Source of the DNA: Asaia bogorensis
GTDB taxonomy: Bacteria; Pseudomonadota; Alphaproteobacteria; Acetobacterales; Acetobacteraceae
NCBI RefSeq assembly: GCF_900465345.1
Contig: NZ_UEGO01000001.1
Coordinates: 17,439-81,438 of the forward strand
Direction: 5' to 3'
DNA: 64,000 nucleotides
This document shows positions 45,086 through 53,276 of the stretch, piece after piece. The notes beneath the pieces were generated by a model. It saw only the letters and a list, made by a program, of their open reading frames with translations. It did not search any database and had not been told where the DNA came from. A program made the translations under genes and the position numbers. Position 1 is the first letter of the stretch, and the number at the start of each line of letters is the position of its first letter.

Positions 45086-45397
45086 GTGACCTGCGAGATC
45101 GTCAGGGCGTTCAGCGTCGTGCCAAGCCAGACCGCGCTGTTCGAATCCACCTACGGGCCGGAAGGCCCGTGGGTACGGCTCTACCGCAATGTCCGCGACT
45201 ATCTCGGCACGCGCCTCATTGCCGATCTCGACAAGCCAGGCGACTATATCGCCATCGATGAATGGACATCGCACCAGGCCTATCTGGATTTCCAGAAGGA
45301 TCATCCCGATGCCTTTGCAGCCCTCAATGAGGCCTGCTCGCCCCTGCTTCAGGACTGGCATTTCATCGGGGCATTTCGGGTCGTGACAACCGCCTGA
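45086..45397 (+). CDS. Antibiotic biosynthesis monooxygenase (ABM)-domain protein
   Basis: The 103-residue protein is a single ferredoxin-like ABM domain: FSVVPSQTALFESTYGP on the first strand-helix, LIADLDKPGDYIAIDEWTS in the core, then YLDFQKDHPDAFAALNEACS. Such small proteins act as cofactor-free monooxygenases or as stress-related dimers. The GTG start at 45086 has AAGG directly upstream and lies 5 nt after the fba stop, so translation is probably coupled to fba. The substrate is unknown. Confidence 0.75.
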   Translation: MTCEIVRAFSVVPSQTALFESTYGPEGPWVRLYRNVRDYLGTRLIADLDKPGDYIAIDEWTSHQAYLDFQKDHPDAFAALNEACSPLLQDWHFIGAFRVVTTA

Positions 45398-45603
45398 GGC
45401 CATCTTCCGGCTTACGGGAGGGGCAAACGCACTGCGTCTTGTCGCAGCGACACAGCCATGGCCGGGTCAAGTAACACTATGAAGAAAATCGGATGAATCG
45501 GGCAGAAAGTCCTTGCATCCGGGGGGCATGACCTTTAATCGGGCGGCCTTGGCCCAAGGGGGCATGTTGCCCAACAGGCTGTCTACTGGTTTAGAGGTAC
45601 GTG

Positions 45604-46080
45604 ATGAACGCACTTGCTCAACTGGGGATGGTATCGGGACTCCCGAGAGATAACCAGACTGTCACATCGAACACATCTCATGAAGAGGTGTGCAAGGATT
45701 ACTTCATTGAGCGTGATGGTGAACGCTTCGCCGGTCATCACCTGCTGATCGATTTCTGGGACGCCACGAATCTGGACGATCCCGCAGCGATCGACGCCAC
45801 GCTTTGCGAGGCAGCGGTTACCGCAGGGGCAACAATCCTGCACAGCCACTTCCATCACTTCACGCCCAATGGCGGCGTGTCGGGCGTGATCGTGCTGGCC
45901 GAAAGCCACATCTCGATCCACACATGGCCCGAGCGCAATTTTGCCGCCGTTGACGTATTCATGTGCGGCGCCTGCGACCCGAATCTGACGATTCCGGTCA
46001 TGCAGCGTCTTTTCCAGGCCGGTCGCGTCGTCTCTGACGAAGTGCGTCGTGGTCGTGAAAAGATCTCGCCTGCAGGCTGA
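45604..46080 (+). CDS. speD: S-adenosylmethionine decarboxylase proenzyme
   Basis: The 158-residue proenzyme of the short class 1B type makes decarboxylated SAM, the aminopropyl donor for spermidine. Autocleavage is expected between Glu and Ser in LAESHISIHTWPE, leaving a pyruvoyl group from Ser101. The His and Cys helpers are in IHTWPER and FMCGACDP. The N-terminal 30 residues are an extension relative to minimal SpeD. ATG at 45604 directly follows a GTG at 45601. speE follows after a terminator-like hairpin. Confidence 0.94.
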   Translation: MNALAQLGMVSGLPRDNQTVTSNTSHEEVCKDYFIERDGERFAGHHLLIDFWDATNLDDPAAIDATLCEAAVTAGATILHSHFHHFTPNGGVSGVIVLAESHISIHTWPERNFAAVDVFMCGACDPNLTIPVMQRLFQAGRVVSDEVRRGREKISPAG

Positions 46081-46107
46081 GCGCGTTACGCTGCGCTCAA
46101 AGGCAGA

Positions 46108-46139
46108 TAAGGCCGGGCCCGTTGCCCGGCCTTTTTTTT
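46108..46139 (+). terminator. Intrinsic terminator between speD and speE
   Basis: AAGGCCGGGC and GCCCGGCCTT form a 10-bp stem with a short loop, followed by eight T. It ends about 25 nt before the speE start codon. Confidence 0.9.
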
Positions 46140-46163
46140 GATAAAATTGGGAGAGACCGCCTC

Positions 46164-47036
46164 ATGTCTGAATCCTGGATCAACGAAACCCTCTACCCCG
46201 ACTGGGGCCAGCGTTTTCGCGTCACGCGCGAGCTCGCACGCGTCAAGAGCGACTTTCAGGACATCGTCGTCTTTGAAAGCGACTTCCACGGCCGCGTGCT
46301 CGTTCTCGATGGCGTCATCCAGATCACCGAGCGCGATGAATTCGTCTATCAGGAAATGCTCACGCATGTCCCGCTTCTGACCCACCCCGATGCCAAGCGC
46401 GTACTGATCATCGGCGCAGGCGATGGTGGCGTGCTCCGTCGCGTGCTTCAGCACAAGACCGTTGAAAAGGCCGTCATGGTCGAGATCGACGGAGCGGTTA
46501 TCGAGCTTTCCAAGCAGCATCTCCCCAATATCGCTGGCGACGCCTGGAATGACCCGCGCGCCGATGTCATCGTCGGCGATGGTATCGACTATGTCGCCAA
46601 GGCAGCGGACGGCTCGTTCGATGTCATCATCGTCGACTCGACCGATCCGATCGGCGTGGGCGAAGTGCTCTTCACCGATGCCTTCTACAAGGATTGCGCC
46701 CGCATCCTCTCCGCTCAGGGTCTGATCGTGAACCAGTGCGGCGTGCCATTCATGCAGGCGGATGAACTGCGTGAAACCAGCCTGCGCCGTGCCAGCTTCT
46801 TCCCGCATGTCTCGGCCTATGTTGCCGCCGTGCCGACCTATGTCGGTGGTTTCATGACGCTTGGCGTTGCTGCGAAGGGCGTGAACCCGACAAAGCAGAC
46901 CGTCGAGGACGTGCGTACCCGCGCAGAGGCCGCGGGTATTCTGGGCACGACACGTTACTGGACCCCGGAAATCCATGTCGGCAGCTTCAACCTGCCGCCA
47001 TATATCGCTGAGAACCTGCCCAAGCAGGAAGGCTGA
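46164..47036 (+). CDS. speE: Spermidine synthase
   Basis: The 290-residue aminopropyltransferase joins the decarboxylated SAM made by SpeD to putrescine. The fold signatures VLVLDGVIQITERDEFVYQE, VLIIGAGDGGVLRRVLQH (nucleotide site), VEIDGAVIELSKQHLP and DVIIVDSTDPIGVG are all present. The ATG at 46164 follows GGGAGAG. The short distance to the terminator after speD means that either read-through or a promoter within the hairpin region drives this gene. Confidence 0.96.
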   Translation: MSESWINETLYPDWGQRFRVTRELARVKSDFQDIVVFESDFHGRVLVLDGVIQITERDEFVYQEMLTHVPLLTHPDAKRVLIIGAGDGGVLRRVLQHKTVEKAVMVEIDGAVIELSKQHLPNIAGDAWNDPRADVIVGDGIDYVAKAADGSFDVIIVDSTDPIGVGEVLFTDAFYKDCARILSAQGLIVNQCGVPFMQADELRETSLRRASFFPHVSAYVAAVPTYVGGFMTLGVAAKGVNPTKQTVEDVRTRAEAAGILGTTRYWTPEIHVGSFNLPPYIAENLPKQEG

Positions 47037-47043
47037 TCGGCGT

Positions 47044-47071
47044 CCCCGGACAGACATCTGTATGTCCGGGG
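47044..47071. terminator. Hairpin after speE
   Basis: CCCCGGACA and TGTCCGGGG form a perfect 9-bp stem with a 10-nt loop, 8 nt after the speE stop. No T-run follows; repeat copy C starts immediately after. Confidence 0.5.
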
Positions 47072-47074
47072 TAT

Positions 47075-47189
47075 GCAGGGCTCTGCCCTGCACCCGCGGA
47101 GGGATTTGCCCCTTCGAGCCCCGCTTCGGCTCTTGATCAGATTTGCAAAGGACGACTGTCCTTTGGCGGGGCATGGGGCAGCGCCTCCT
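47075..47189. repeat. Multi-hairpin intergenic repeat, copy C
   Basis: GCAGGGC/GCCCTGC (47075-47091), CAAAGGACGA/TGTCCTTTG (47146-47165) and a decayed ATGGGGC module (from 47173) are in the same order as copies A and B. It lies between converging genes. Confidence 0.85.
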
Positions 47190-47212
47190 GTCAGGACCGC
47201 TCTGACCGGGCT

Positions 47213-47521
47213 CTAATAGCCCGAACCGCTCAGCAGGCGAATAACGATAGCCTGCCATTCTTCCATCAGATCACCATGGCCCATCGCGTAACCGGCGCGC
47301 CGGTACCAGTAGCGGGCATTGTCAGTGTCACCTTCGACGCGATGAAGCCAGCCATGAACCCAGTTACATTCCGGGTCACGCTCATTGGCCTGCACGATCT
47401 CATGGGCGGCCGCCCAGTCCTCCCGTTTGGCCCACCACAGTGCAAGCAGCGCTGGTGACACAGGATCGGGCGGAATACCGTCTTGCAGGCTTTCCTTGAA
47501 TACGGACAGGGTCATGCTCAT
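47213..47521 (-). CDS. Conserved small protein of unknown function
   Basis: The 102-residue soluble protein contains SPALLALWWAKREDWAAAHEIV, a DPECNWVHGWLHRVEGD segment and NARYWYRRAG, a helix-repeat pattern reminiscent of a single TPR/SEL-like unit. From memory, similar proteins are widespread in proteobacteria, without known function. The ATG at 47521 overlaps the SDR stop as ATGA; an ATG at 47515 is equally possible. Confidence 0.75.
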   Translation of the reverse strand: MSMTLSVFKESLQDGIPPDPVSPALLALWWAKREDWAAAHEIVQANERDPECNWVHGWLHRVEGDTDNARYWYRRAGYAMGHGDLMEEWQAIVIRLLSGSGY

Positions 47522-48465
47522 CGGACAACCTCCCAGTCATACCGGACTCCGGTCATATTCTCGGAAGCCTGCCAGAGCTTGGACGCAAGGGGAAGCCCCG
47601 TGGCTCTGGGTGGAATAATGGCAGGCCCCGGTGGCCCGCGTCGTTCCCCACGACCGAGCGGCCCGTAATAGCCCCCATCACGCGCCTTGGGAGACAGGGC
47701 CGCATGGAGAATAGGCTCGGCACCCGCAGTAACATCCTGCCCCAGCAGCCGGAACAGGGCATTGCCGACACGATCCTGCCCATAAGCCAGCAGGCGTGAA
47801 ACGGGCGTCTGCGCCCCACTCAGCGCGGCGCTGTTGGAAATGATGGAGCTGGTGGACCAGCCAGGATGAGCGGTGCGAACATGCAAAGGCGCCCCCGCCT
47901 CGTGAGCGCGCCGGTTGAGCTCAAGGCTGAACATCAGATTGGCCAGCTTGCTCTGACTGTAGCGGTCGAAGCGGCGATAACGCCCGGCAGCGTTCAGATC
48001 ATCGAGCGGAATATCGCCCCGCCATGCAGCGAGAGACGCCACCGTGACAATATGGGCCTGACCGGCAATGAGCGAAGGCAGAAGCCGGCCGGTCAGCGCA
48101 AAGTGCCCAAGATGGTTTGTGCCGAACTGGAGTTCGAATCCGTCCTGTGTGGTGCGACGCTGCGCAGGTGCCATGACCCCGGCATTATTGATGAGCACAT
48201 GCACAGGTTGGTCGGCCATACGCTCGGCAAAACGTGCAATGGAGGCCAGCGAGGCAAGATCGAGCCCCTCAAAGCGCAAGACGGCATCGGGAAGAGCCGC
48301 CTGGATTGTCGCCAGCGCAGCTCGTCCCTTTTCGGCATTGCGCCCTGTCACGATAACCTCGGCACCAGTGCGGGCCAGGCCAAGAGCCGTTGCAAGGCCA
48401 AGTCCGCCCGTTGCGCCTGTGACGATCGCCGTTTTACCCCGGCAGGAAGGATAAACGTCACTCAT
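47518..48465 (-). CDS. Short-chain dehydrogenase/reductase
   Basis: The 315-residue NAD(P)-dependent oxidoreductase has the coenzyme motif VTGATGGLGLATALGLA, the NNAG motif in HVLINNAGVMAP and the active-site YSQSKLANLMF (YxxxK). The sequence type is that of retinol-dehydrogenase-like SDRs (WW-domain oxidoreductase group). The substrate cannot be read. It overlaps the dedA stop by 4 nt upstream and the small conserved gene by 4 nt downstream, so the three genes form a tight leftward operon. Confidence 0.88.
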   Translation of the reverse strand: MSDVYPSCRGKTAIVTGATGGLGLATALGLARTGAEVIVTGRNAEKGRAALATIQAALPDAVLRFEGLDLASLASIARFAERMADQPVHVLINNAGVMAPAQRRTTQDGFELQFGTNHLGHFALTGRLLPSLIAGQAHIVTVASLAAWRGDIPLDDLNAAGRYRRFDRYSQSKLANLMFSLELNRRAHEAGAPLHVRTAHPGWSTSSIISNSAALSGAQTPVSRLLAYGQDRVGNALFRLLGQDVTAGAEPILHAALSPKARDGGYYGPLGRGERRGPPGPAIIPPRATGLPLASKLWQASENMTGVRYDWEVVR

Positions 48466-49109
48466 GCCCTGGCCTTTCCTGAGCGTTCCTCGGCCTTGGC
48501 CTCCTTTAAGGCCTCATCGGTCAGACGCTTTTCGTTCTTCTTGAGGAAGTAGAGACAGACACCGAGAAAGATCACGACGAGTGAGCCGATACCGATGGCC
48601 AGGGGCCCGGATAGACTCAGGATTTCCTTGCCGAGGAAATAGGTCGCGATAGCGTACCCACCGGCCCACACCACACCACCAAGCGCATTGTGCCAGAGAA
48701 AGGAGCGCCAGGGCATATGGTTTGCCCCGGCAAGGAGGGCCACGAATACGCGCAGGATCGCGACAAAGCGCCCGACAAAAACAACGGTTCCGCCATGACG
48801 CTTGAACAGGTAGCGACCCAGCAGCAGGCGCTCATGGGTCAGGCCAACCTTGCCGCCATGCTTTTGCAGGATCTTGAACCCGATCGAACGACCGATCAGA
48901 TAGCCGAAATTATCACCCATGATGGCACCCGTCACGGCCGCAACGGCAACCCATCGGATTTCAAGATGATGCGTGGTCGCGGCATAGAGGGCCGCCCCGA
49001 TAATCAGGCTCTCGGCAGGGAGCGGCAGGCCCATGCTCTCGAGCATGACGACGACGCCGACAATGCCGTAGCCATATTCCTTGAGCAGATGTTCCAGATA
49101 ATGCAGCAG
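48462..49109 (-). CDS. DedA-family membrane protein with a non-standard start codon
   Basis: The DedA (undecaprenyl-phosphate/phospholipid flippase superfamily) core is clear: ESMGLPLPAESLIIGAAL, GAIMGDNFGYLIGRSIG, FVGRFVAILRVFVALLAGANHMPW and a C-terminal helix. The only ATG (49046) would lack the usual first 20 residues. Upstream codons continue the family pattern (LLHYLEHLLKEYGYGIVGVV), but no ATG, GTG or TTG occurs before an in-frame stop. A CTG at 49109 has AAGGA 8 nt upstream, so I give that as the likely start. The total is about 215 residues. Confidence 0.75.
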   Translation of the reverse strand: MLHYLEHLLKEYGYGIVGVVVMLESMGLPLPAESLIIGAALYAATTHHLEIRWVAVAAVTGAIMGDNFGYLIGRSIGFKILQKHGGKVGLTHERLLLGRYLFKRHGGTVVFVGRFVAILRVFVALLAGANHMPWRSFLWHNALGGVVWAGGYAIATYFLGKEILSLSGPLAIGIGSLVVIFLGVCLYFLKKNEKRLTDEALKEAKAEERSGKARA

Positions 49110-49214
49110 GGCTCTGATCCTTGCAGGCGTAGCGATAAAGAGATCGACTTGATGCCTGAAAGCCGCTCCCAGGAAAACTCGTCAGATGGTTTCTCCCGGA
49201 TTATCCTGAATCCC

Positions 49215-51143
49215 ATGACGAATCCATCTTCGATCCCTTCCGGTTCCTGGCCTTCCTGGGTGTCATCCGACCTCGTTGCAGGGCGTAGCGTGTCCCTTTC
49301 CGAGCTTCGGGCACAGGGAGACAGGTTATACTGGCTCGAAGGCAGACCGCAGGAAGGGGGGCGCACGGCCCTTGTCAGCCTCAAACGCGGCGAAACGCCA
49401 CGGGATTTGCTCCCCATCGATTACCAAATCGGCACAAATGTCCATGAATATGGTGGCGGCGCCTATGAGGTGTCGTCATGTCAGAAAGTCGTTTTCAGCG
49501 ATCGCAAGACCGGGGCAGTCTCGCTCTATCATCCCGATGGCAGCATCACCCCCATGGCCTGCACAGCGGGCTGCGCCTATGCAGATTTCAGTTTCGATGC
49601 CACTGGCCGCGGCGTTTTCTGCGTCCGGGAAGATCATCGCGGGGAAGGCGAACCCCAAGCCGCCATTGTCTGGCTCGACAGGCAGGACGAAATCGTTCTG
49701 GTCGAAGGTGATGATTTCTACGCCGCACCGCGCCCCGCGCCCGGTAACGGGCATCTGGTATGGATAAGCTGGTCCCACCCCGACATGCCCTGGGATGCCA
49801 CGAGACTCCTCATCGCACCGCTATCATGGCAGGCACGGCGCCCGCATAGTGGCGCAGCACGCATACTCGCAGGCGATGATACACAATGCAGCTGTGTCGA
49901 TCCTGTCTGGGAAAGCGCTGACACGCTTCTGGTCAGTCTGGACGCGCTGGGCAGCTGGCGGCCTTGCCGCTTTTTCATCCCAAATGAGACAGACACACCA
50001 GTCGGCCCCAACTATCTGCCAGATCCGGGAGGAGAGACAGGCTTTCCGCACTGGGTTTTCGGTCAGCGCAGCCTGTCGCCCATCGGTCAGGGGCGTGTCA
50101 TGGCCCAGATCATTACAGGGGGTCTGAGCCATACCGCCCTGTTTGAAAATGGGGTCTGGACGACATGGCCGCATATAGACGCCGCTCAGGTACCCGTCTG
50201 GTTTGGTGACGAACCTGCCTGGATCGAGACTGCCCCCGATGCACCCCCGGCCATCGTCATTGGTCACCCGCAACGGATCATAAGACGCGCTTTCGATTTT
50301 CCACCGGGCATCGATGCGCAGGATTGTGCGATAGCCCGACCGATCACTTTCCCTGTCGGCCATGATGCATCCGGCGAGGACAGTGTCCTGTCTCACGCGC
50401 TTTTCTATGCCCCAGCGAACCGGCATCACAGTCTTGCTGGCAGCGAAAAGCCGCCTCTGGTGGTCATGGCGCATGGTGGCCCCACGGGACGGGCCAGCAC
50501 AGCCTTTTCATTCAAGGTGCAGTGGTGGACCAGCCGCGGCTTTGCCGTGCTCGATGTCAATTACCGGGGATCGACCGGGTTCGGGCGCCCCTACCGCGAA
50601 GCCCTCGAAGGGCAATGGGGTGTGGTCGATGTGCAGGATTGCATAGCAGCCGTGCGCCATGTCGTCGCACAGGGGCTGGTCGACCCCGCACGCTGCGTCA
50701 TACGGGGCAGCAGTGCGGGAGGACTGACCGTTCTCATGGCGCTGGCGATGTCCGATGTCTTTGCGGCGGGTTGTTCGCTTTACGGTGTGACCGATCTGCG
50801 CGCCCTGGCAGAGGAGACGCATAAATTCGAATCCCGTTATCTCGACAGGCTGATTGGCCCTTACCCCGAGCAGGCCGCTCTCTATCTGCAACGCTCACCG
50901 ATCAGCCATGTCGAGACGATCAGATCTCCCACACTGTTTCTGCACGGAGACCAGGACAAGGTCGTGCCTCTGGCGCAAGCACAGGCCATGCATGATGCGC
51001 TTGTAACGCGGGGGCGGCAGTCCGCCCTGCACATCTACCCCGGTGAGGGTCACGGTTTTCGTCAGCAGCAGACTCTGCAGGACAGCTTCACGCGCGAACT
51101 GGCCTTCTACCAGCAGATCTTTGCGTCATCGCAAAAGGCCTGA
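49215..51143 (+). CDS. S9-family prolyl-oligopeptidase-like peptidase
   Basis: The protein has about 642 residues. The N-terminal half is a beta-propeller. The C-terminal alpha/beta hydrolase has VVMAHGGPTGRASTAFSF (oxyanion region), the nucleophile in CVIRGSSAGGLTVLMAL, Asp in LFLHGDQDKVVPL and His in YPGEGHGFR. The motif set is that of the acylaminoacyl-peptidase-like S9C group. No signal peptide is seen. The start is uncertain: ATG 49215 or ATG 49152, both without strong ribosome sites. It is divergent from dedA. Confidence 0.88.
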   Translation: MTNPSSIPSGSWPSWVSSDLVAGRSVSLSELRAQGDRLYWLEGRPQEGGRTALVSLKRGETPRDLLPIDYQIGTNVHEYGGGAYEVSSCQKVVFSDRKTGAVSLYHPDGSITPMACTAGCAYADFSFDATGRGVFCVREDHRGEGEPQAAIVWLDRQDEIVLVEGDDFYAAPRPAPGNGHLVWISWSHPDMPWDATRLLIAPLSWQARRPHSGAARILAGDDTQCSCVDPVWESADTLLVSLDALGSWRPCRFFIPNETDTPVGPNYLPDPGGETGFPHWVFGQRSLSPIGQGRVMAQIITGGLSHTALFENGVWTTWPHIDAAQVPVWFGDEPAWIETAPDAPPAIVIGHPQRIIRRAFDFPPGIDAQDCAIARPITFPVGHDASGEDSVLSHALFYAPANRHHSLAGSEKPPLVVMAHGGPTGRASTAFSFKVQWWTSRGFAVLDVNYRGSTGFGRPYREALEGQWGVVDVQDCIAAVRHVVAQGLVDPARCVIRGSSAGGLTVLMALAMSDVFAAGCSLYGVTDLRALAEETHKFESRYLDRLIGPYPEQAALYLQRSPISHVETIRSPTLFLHGDQDKVVPLAQAQAMHDALVTRGRQSALHIYPGEGHGFRQQQTLQDSFTRELAFYQQIFASSQKA

Positions 51144-51163
51144 CGGAAACGTATACGGCCCGG

Positions 51164-51191
51164 TCGAGGCGCATCGCAGAATGCGCCTCGA
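51164..51191. terminator. Hairpin between the converging S9 peptidase and S1/P1 nuclease genes
   Basis: TCGAGGCGCA and TGCGCCTCGA form a perfect 10-bp stem with an 8-nt loop, 20 nt after the peptidase stop. There is no T-run. Confidence 0.55.
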
Positions 51192-51203
51192 TCCTGAAAA
51201 CGA

Positions 51204-52151
51204 TCAGGGTGTTGCGGAGGAGGGGGCACCCATTGCGCTGACGGGCGCAGAAAGGGCCGTATTCAGGACATCTGCAAGCCTCACCCCCGCCTGCTGCAGG
51301 CGCGTTTCGATCACCGGAAAAGCAATATCCGTGTAAGCCGCGCCGAGATCCTTTCTGCTGCCGCCGGGCAGGGCACCATAGGCAATGGAACGGGCCAGAC
51401 CGTGGCTTTCATCGGTCCACTGCACAACAGCCTCATGCATGGTGTCGGGAGAAAGCGCGCCGGACCAGAATTCAGCCTGGCCAGGGGTGATCTGGCTGTT
51501 CAGCCGGTCGGCCTCCTCACGGGCTTTGGCAAAATCGATCGTATAATGCGGCCCCACGACCAGATGCCGCTCATGGTCCATAATCCCCTCATCCCACAAT
51601 GAATGGAGGTTCTCATGGCCGTTCCGGTCCTGACCGAAATACGAGACCTTCACCATGTTGCCGCCCTTGTCATGGTCGCGCTCGGCAGCATGAAGGGGCT
51701 GATGCAGATCGCCCACCAGATGCACCACCCATTTCAGGGCGGCAAGACGCGCTTCGGGCGTCGCGTTCGGGTCTGCCAGCACGTGTTCCATCTCAGGCAG
51801 TTTTTCGGTGACGCAGATATCGTTGCCGCAATCGCGCGCCTTGTCATAGGTCGCGAAAGAAGCATCGGTATCGACATAGTGCCACGGCAGCGTCTGGGGC
51901 AGGCCGCCTTTTTCCGGCGGCACATGCCCGATCGTATCAGGCCATGACGCCACCTGATCGAGGCTCTGATGATGCTCAAGCGCAAGAAGCTGCGTCACGG
52001 CACTGGCAGCCTGCGGCGTAAGGCGGCTCTGTGCGATATCAGCGACGATGGCATGCCCATAGGGGCCCCATGCCTGGGCAGGCTTTGTGGCTAGGGTCAG
52101 CGCGGCAACGGAAAGCAGTGCCGGGAGGGCGAAGAGCGAGCGACGTGTCAT
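51204..52151 (-). CDS. Exported S1/P1-type nuclease
   Basis: The 315-residue protein begins MTRRSLFALPALLSVAALTL and is cleaved after PAQA, which exposes WGPYGH; the N-terminal Trp is a zinc ligand in this family. Further ligands are in HYVDTD, VVHLVGDLHQPLHAAERDHDKGGN and LHSLWDEGIMD. The fold binds three zinc ions and degrades single-stranded DNA/RNA and 3'-nucleotides. It would act in the periplasm, for nutrient scavenging. The RR in the signal is not a full Tat motif. Confidence 0.93.
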   Translation of the reverse strand: MTRRSLFALPALLSVAALTLATKPAQAWGPYGHAIVADIAQSRLTPQAASAVTQLLALEHHQSLDQVASWPDTIGHVPPEKGGLPQTLPWHYVDTDASFATYDKARDCGNDICVTEKLPEMEHVLADPNATPEARLAALKWVVHLVGDLHQPLHAAERDHDKGGNMVKVSYFGQDRNGHENLHSLWDEGIMDHERHLVVGPHYTIDFAKAREEADRLNSQITPGQAEFWSGALSPDTMHEAVVQWTDESHGLARSIAYGALPGGSRKDLGAAYTDIAFPVIETRLQQAGVRLADVLNTALSAPVSAMGAPSSATP

Positions 52152-52308
52152 AAGGCCTCGGAAACGAAAGCAGCAGGAAGTGCGACTACCGTTTCACTCC
52201 CGGACCGAGGATGCAAGGGATGTTATGATGACACCCGCGTCTCTCGACTCTTGATGACAGCGCGGGTGACGGGCCACCCGGAAAGACTCCGTTCGGTCGC
52301 CCGGACGA

Positions 52309-53178
52309 TCAGTCGCCCAGTCGAACCGACCAGCCAGCCGACCAGTTTTCGCCGGGTTGAAGATGCAGCAATCCCGGCTTTTCCTCGAAAGCGCCATCGA
52401 AATCGGCCGGGCTGGAATATCCCATCCAGGGTTCGAGGCAGAGAAAATCGGAGCCGGGCTTCATCCAGATGCCAAGCTGCTCGAAACCATGCCAGGAGAA
52501 AACCAGCGCCTCGCCCGTACGGGCATAAAACCGCAGCTTGCGGCTGACCGGATGCAGGAAGATCAGCGCGTCATGGTCGAACAGGCTGTCATCGAGCGGC
52601 AGAATTCCATCCTTGACCGGGTTGGGACGCTCCCCCGGGGCAATCAGCCCTTCCTCAAGAACGGCGAGAGGCTCTGGCTCGGGAGCCTCGAATTCGAGCA
52701 CATGGTCCGTCTTGGCTGTTCCCGGCACAAGCGGCCATATGAAGGCCGGATGAGCCCCGAGCGACGCATGGAGAAGGCCGCGGCTGTCCGGATTGCCCAG
52801 CGTATACGCAAGATGCAGGCCATCTTCATCGAGCGTGTATTGCAGCGTGAGCCGGAAGGCGAAGGGAAAGATCGCCCGGCTGGTCGGATCATCCTCAAGC
52901 ACCAGCGTACAACCCGTCTCATGGCGTTCGACCCAGCGAAAGACGCGATCACGGGCAAAACCATGCTGCGTGAGGGTATAGTCGAGACCATCGATCAGGG
53001 CATGATTGTCGCGTAGGCGCCCTACAATCGGGAACAGGACGGGAGAATGGCGTGGCCAGGCGCCCCCGGTCCAGATGAGTTCGCGCCCCGTTTCGTCACA
53101 AAGCGAACAAAGCTCTGCACCATGGGCGGCAACACGCGCCGTAAATCGTCCATTGCTGAAGACATGGCTGTCGGACAT
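52309..53178 (-). CDS. Aldose 1-epimerase-like protein (LacX type)
   Basis: The 289-residue beta-sandwich protein has the galactose-mutarotase-like pattern GAELCSLCDETGRELIWTG, HSPVLFPIVGRLRDN, QHGFARDRVF and GAHPAFIWPL (catalytic His region), with a C-terminal FLCLEPWMGYSSP. LacX-type members act on sugar or sugar-phosphate anomers, but their exact substrate is usually unknown. The second of two adjacent ATG codons is taken as start. It has its own promoter region and no obvious operon partner. Confidence 0.88.
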   Translation of the reverse strand: MSDSHVFSNGRFTARVAAHGAELCSLCDETGRELIWTGGAWPRHSPVLFPIVGRLRDNHALIDGLDYTLTQHGFARDRVFRWVERHETGCTLVLEDDPTSRAIFPFAFRLTLQYTLDEDGLHLAYTLGNPDSRGLLHASLGAHPAFIWPLVPGTAKTDHVLEFEAPEPEPLAVLEEGLIAPGERPNPVKDGILPLDDSLFDHDALIFLHPVSRKLRFYARTGEALVFSWHGFEQLGIWMKPGSDFLCLEPWMGYSSPADFDGAFEEKPGLLHLQPGENWSAGWSVRLGD

Positions 53179-53276
53179 CACTCATCGCGCTCCTGTTTCC
53201 GGCCTGCGGCAGCGATCACCCGGCAAGAGGCGATCTGGCTAAAGGTCAAACGACCTTCCCCAAAAACCATCGCAGA

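Noticed and set aside
46086-47258. A 390-codon open frame on the minus strand
   Set aside because: It covers speE in antisense and reads through the terminator and repeat copy C.
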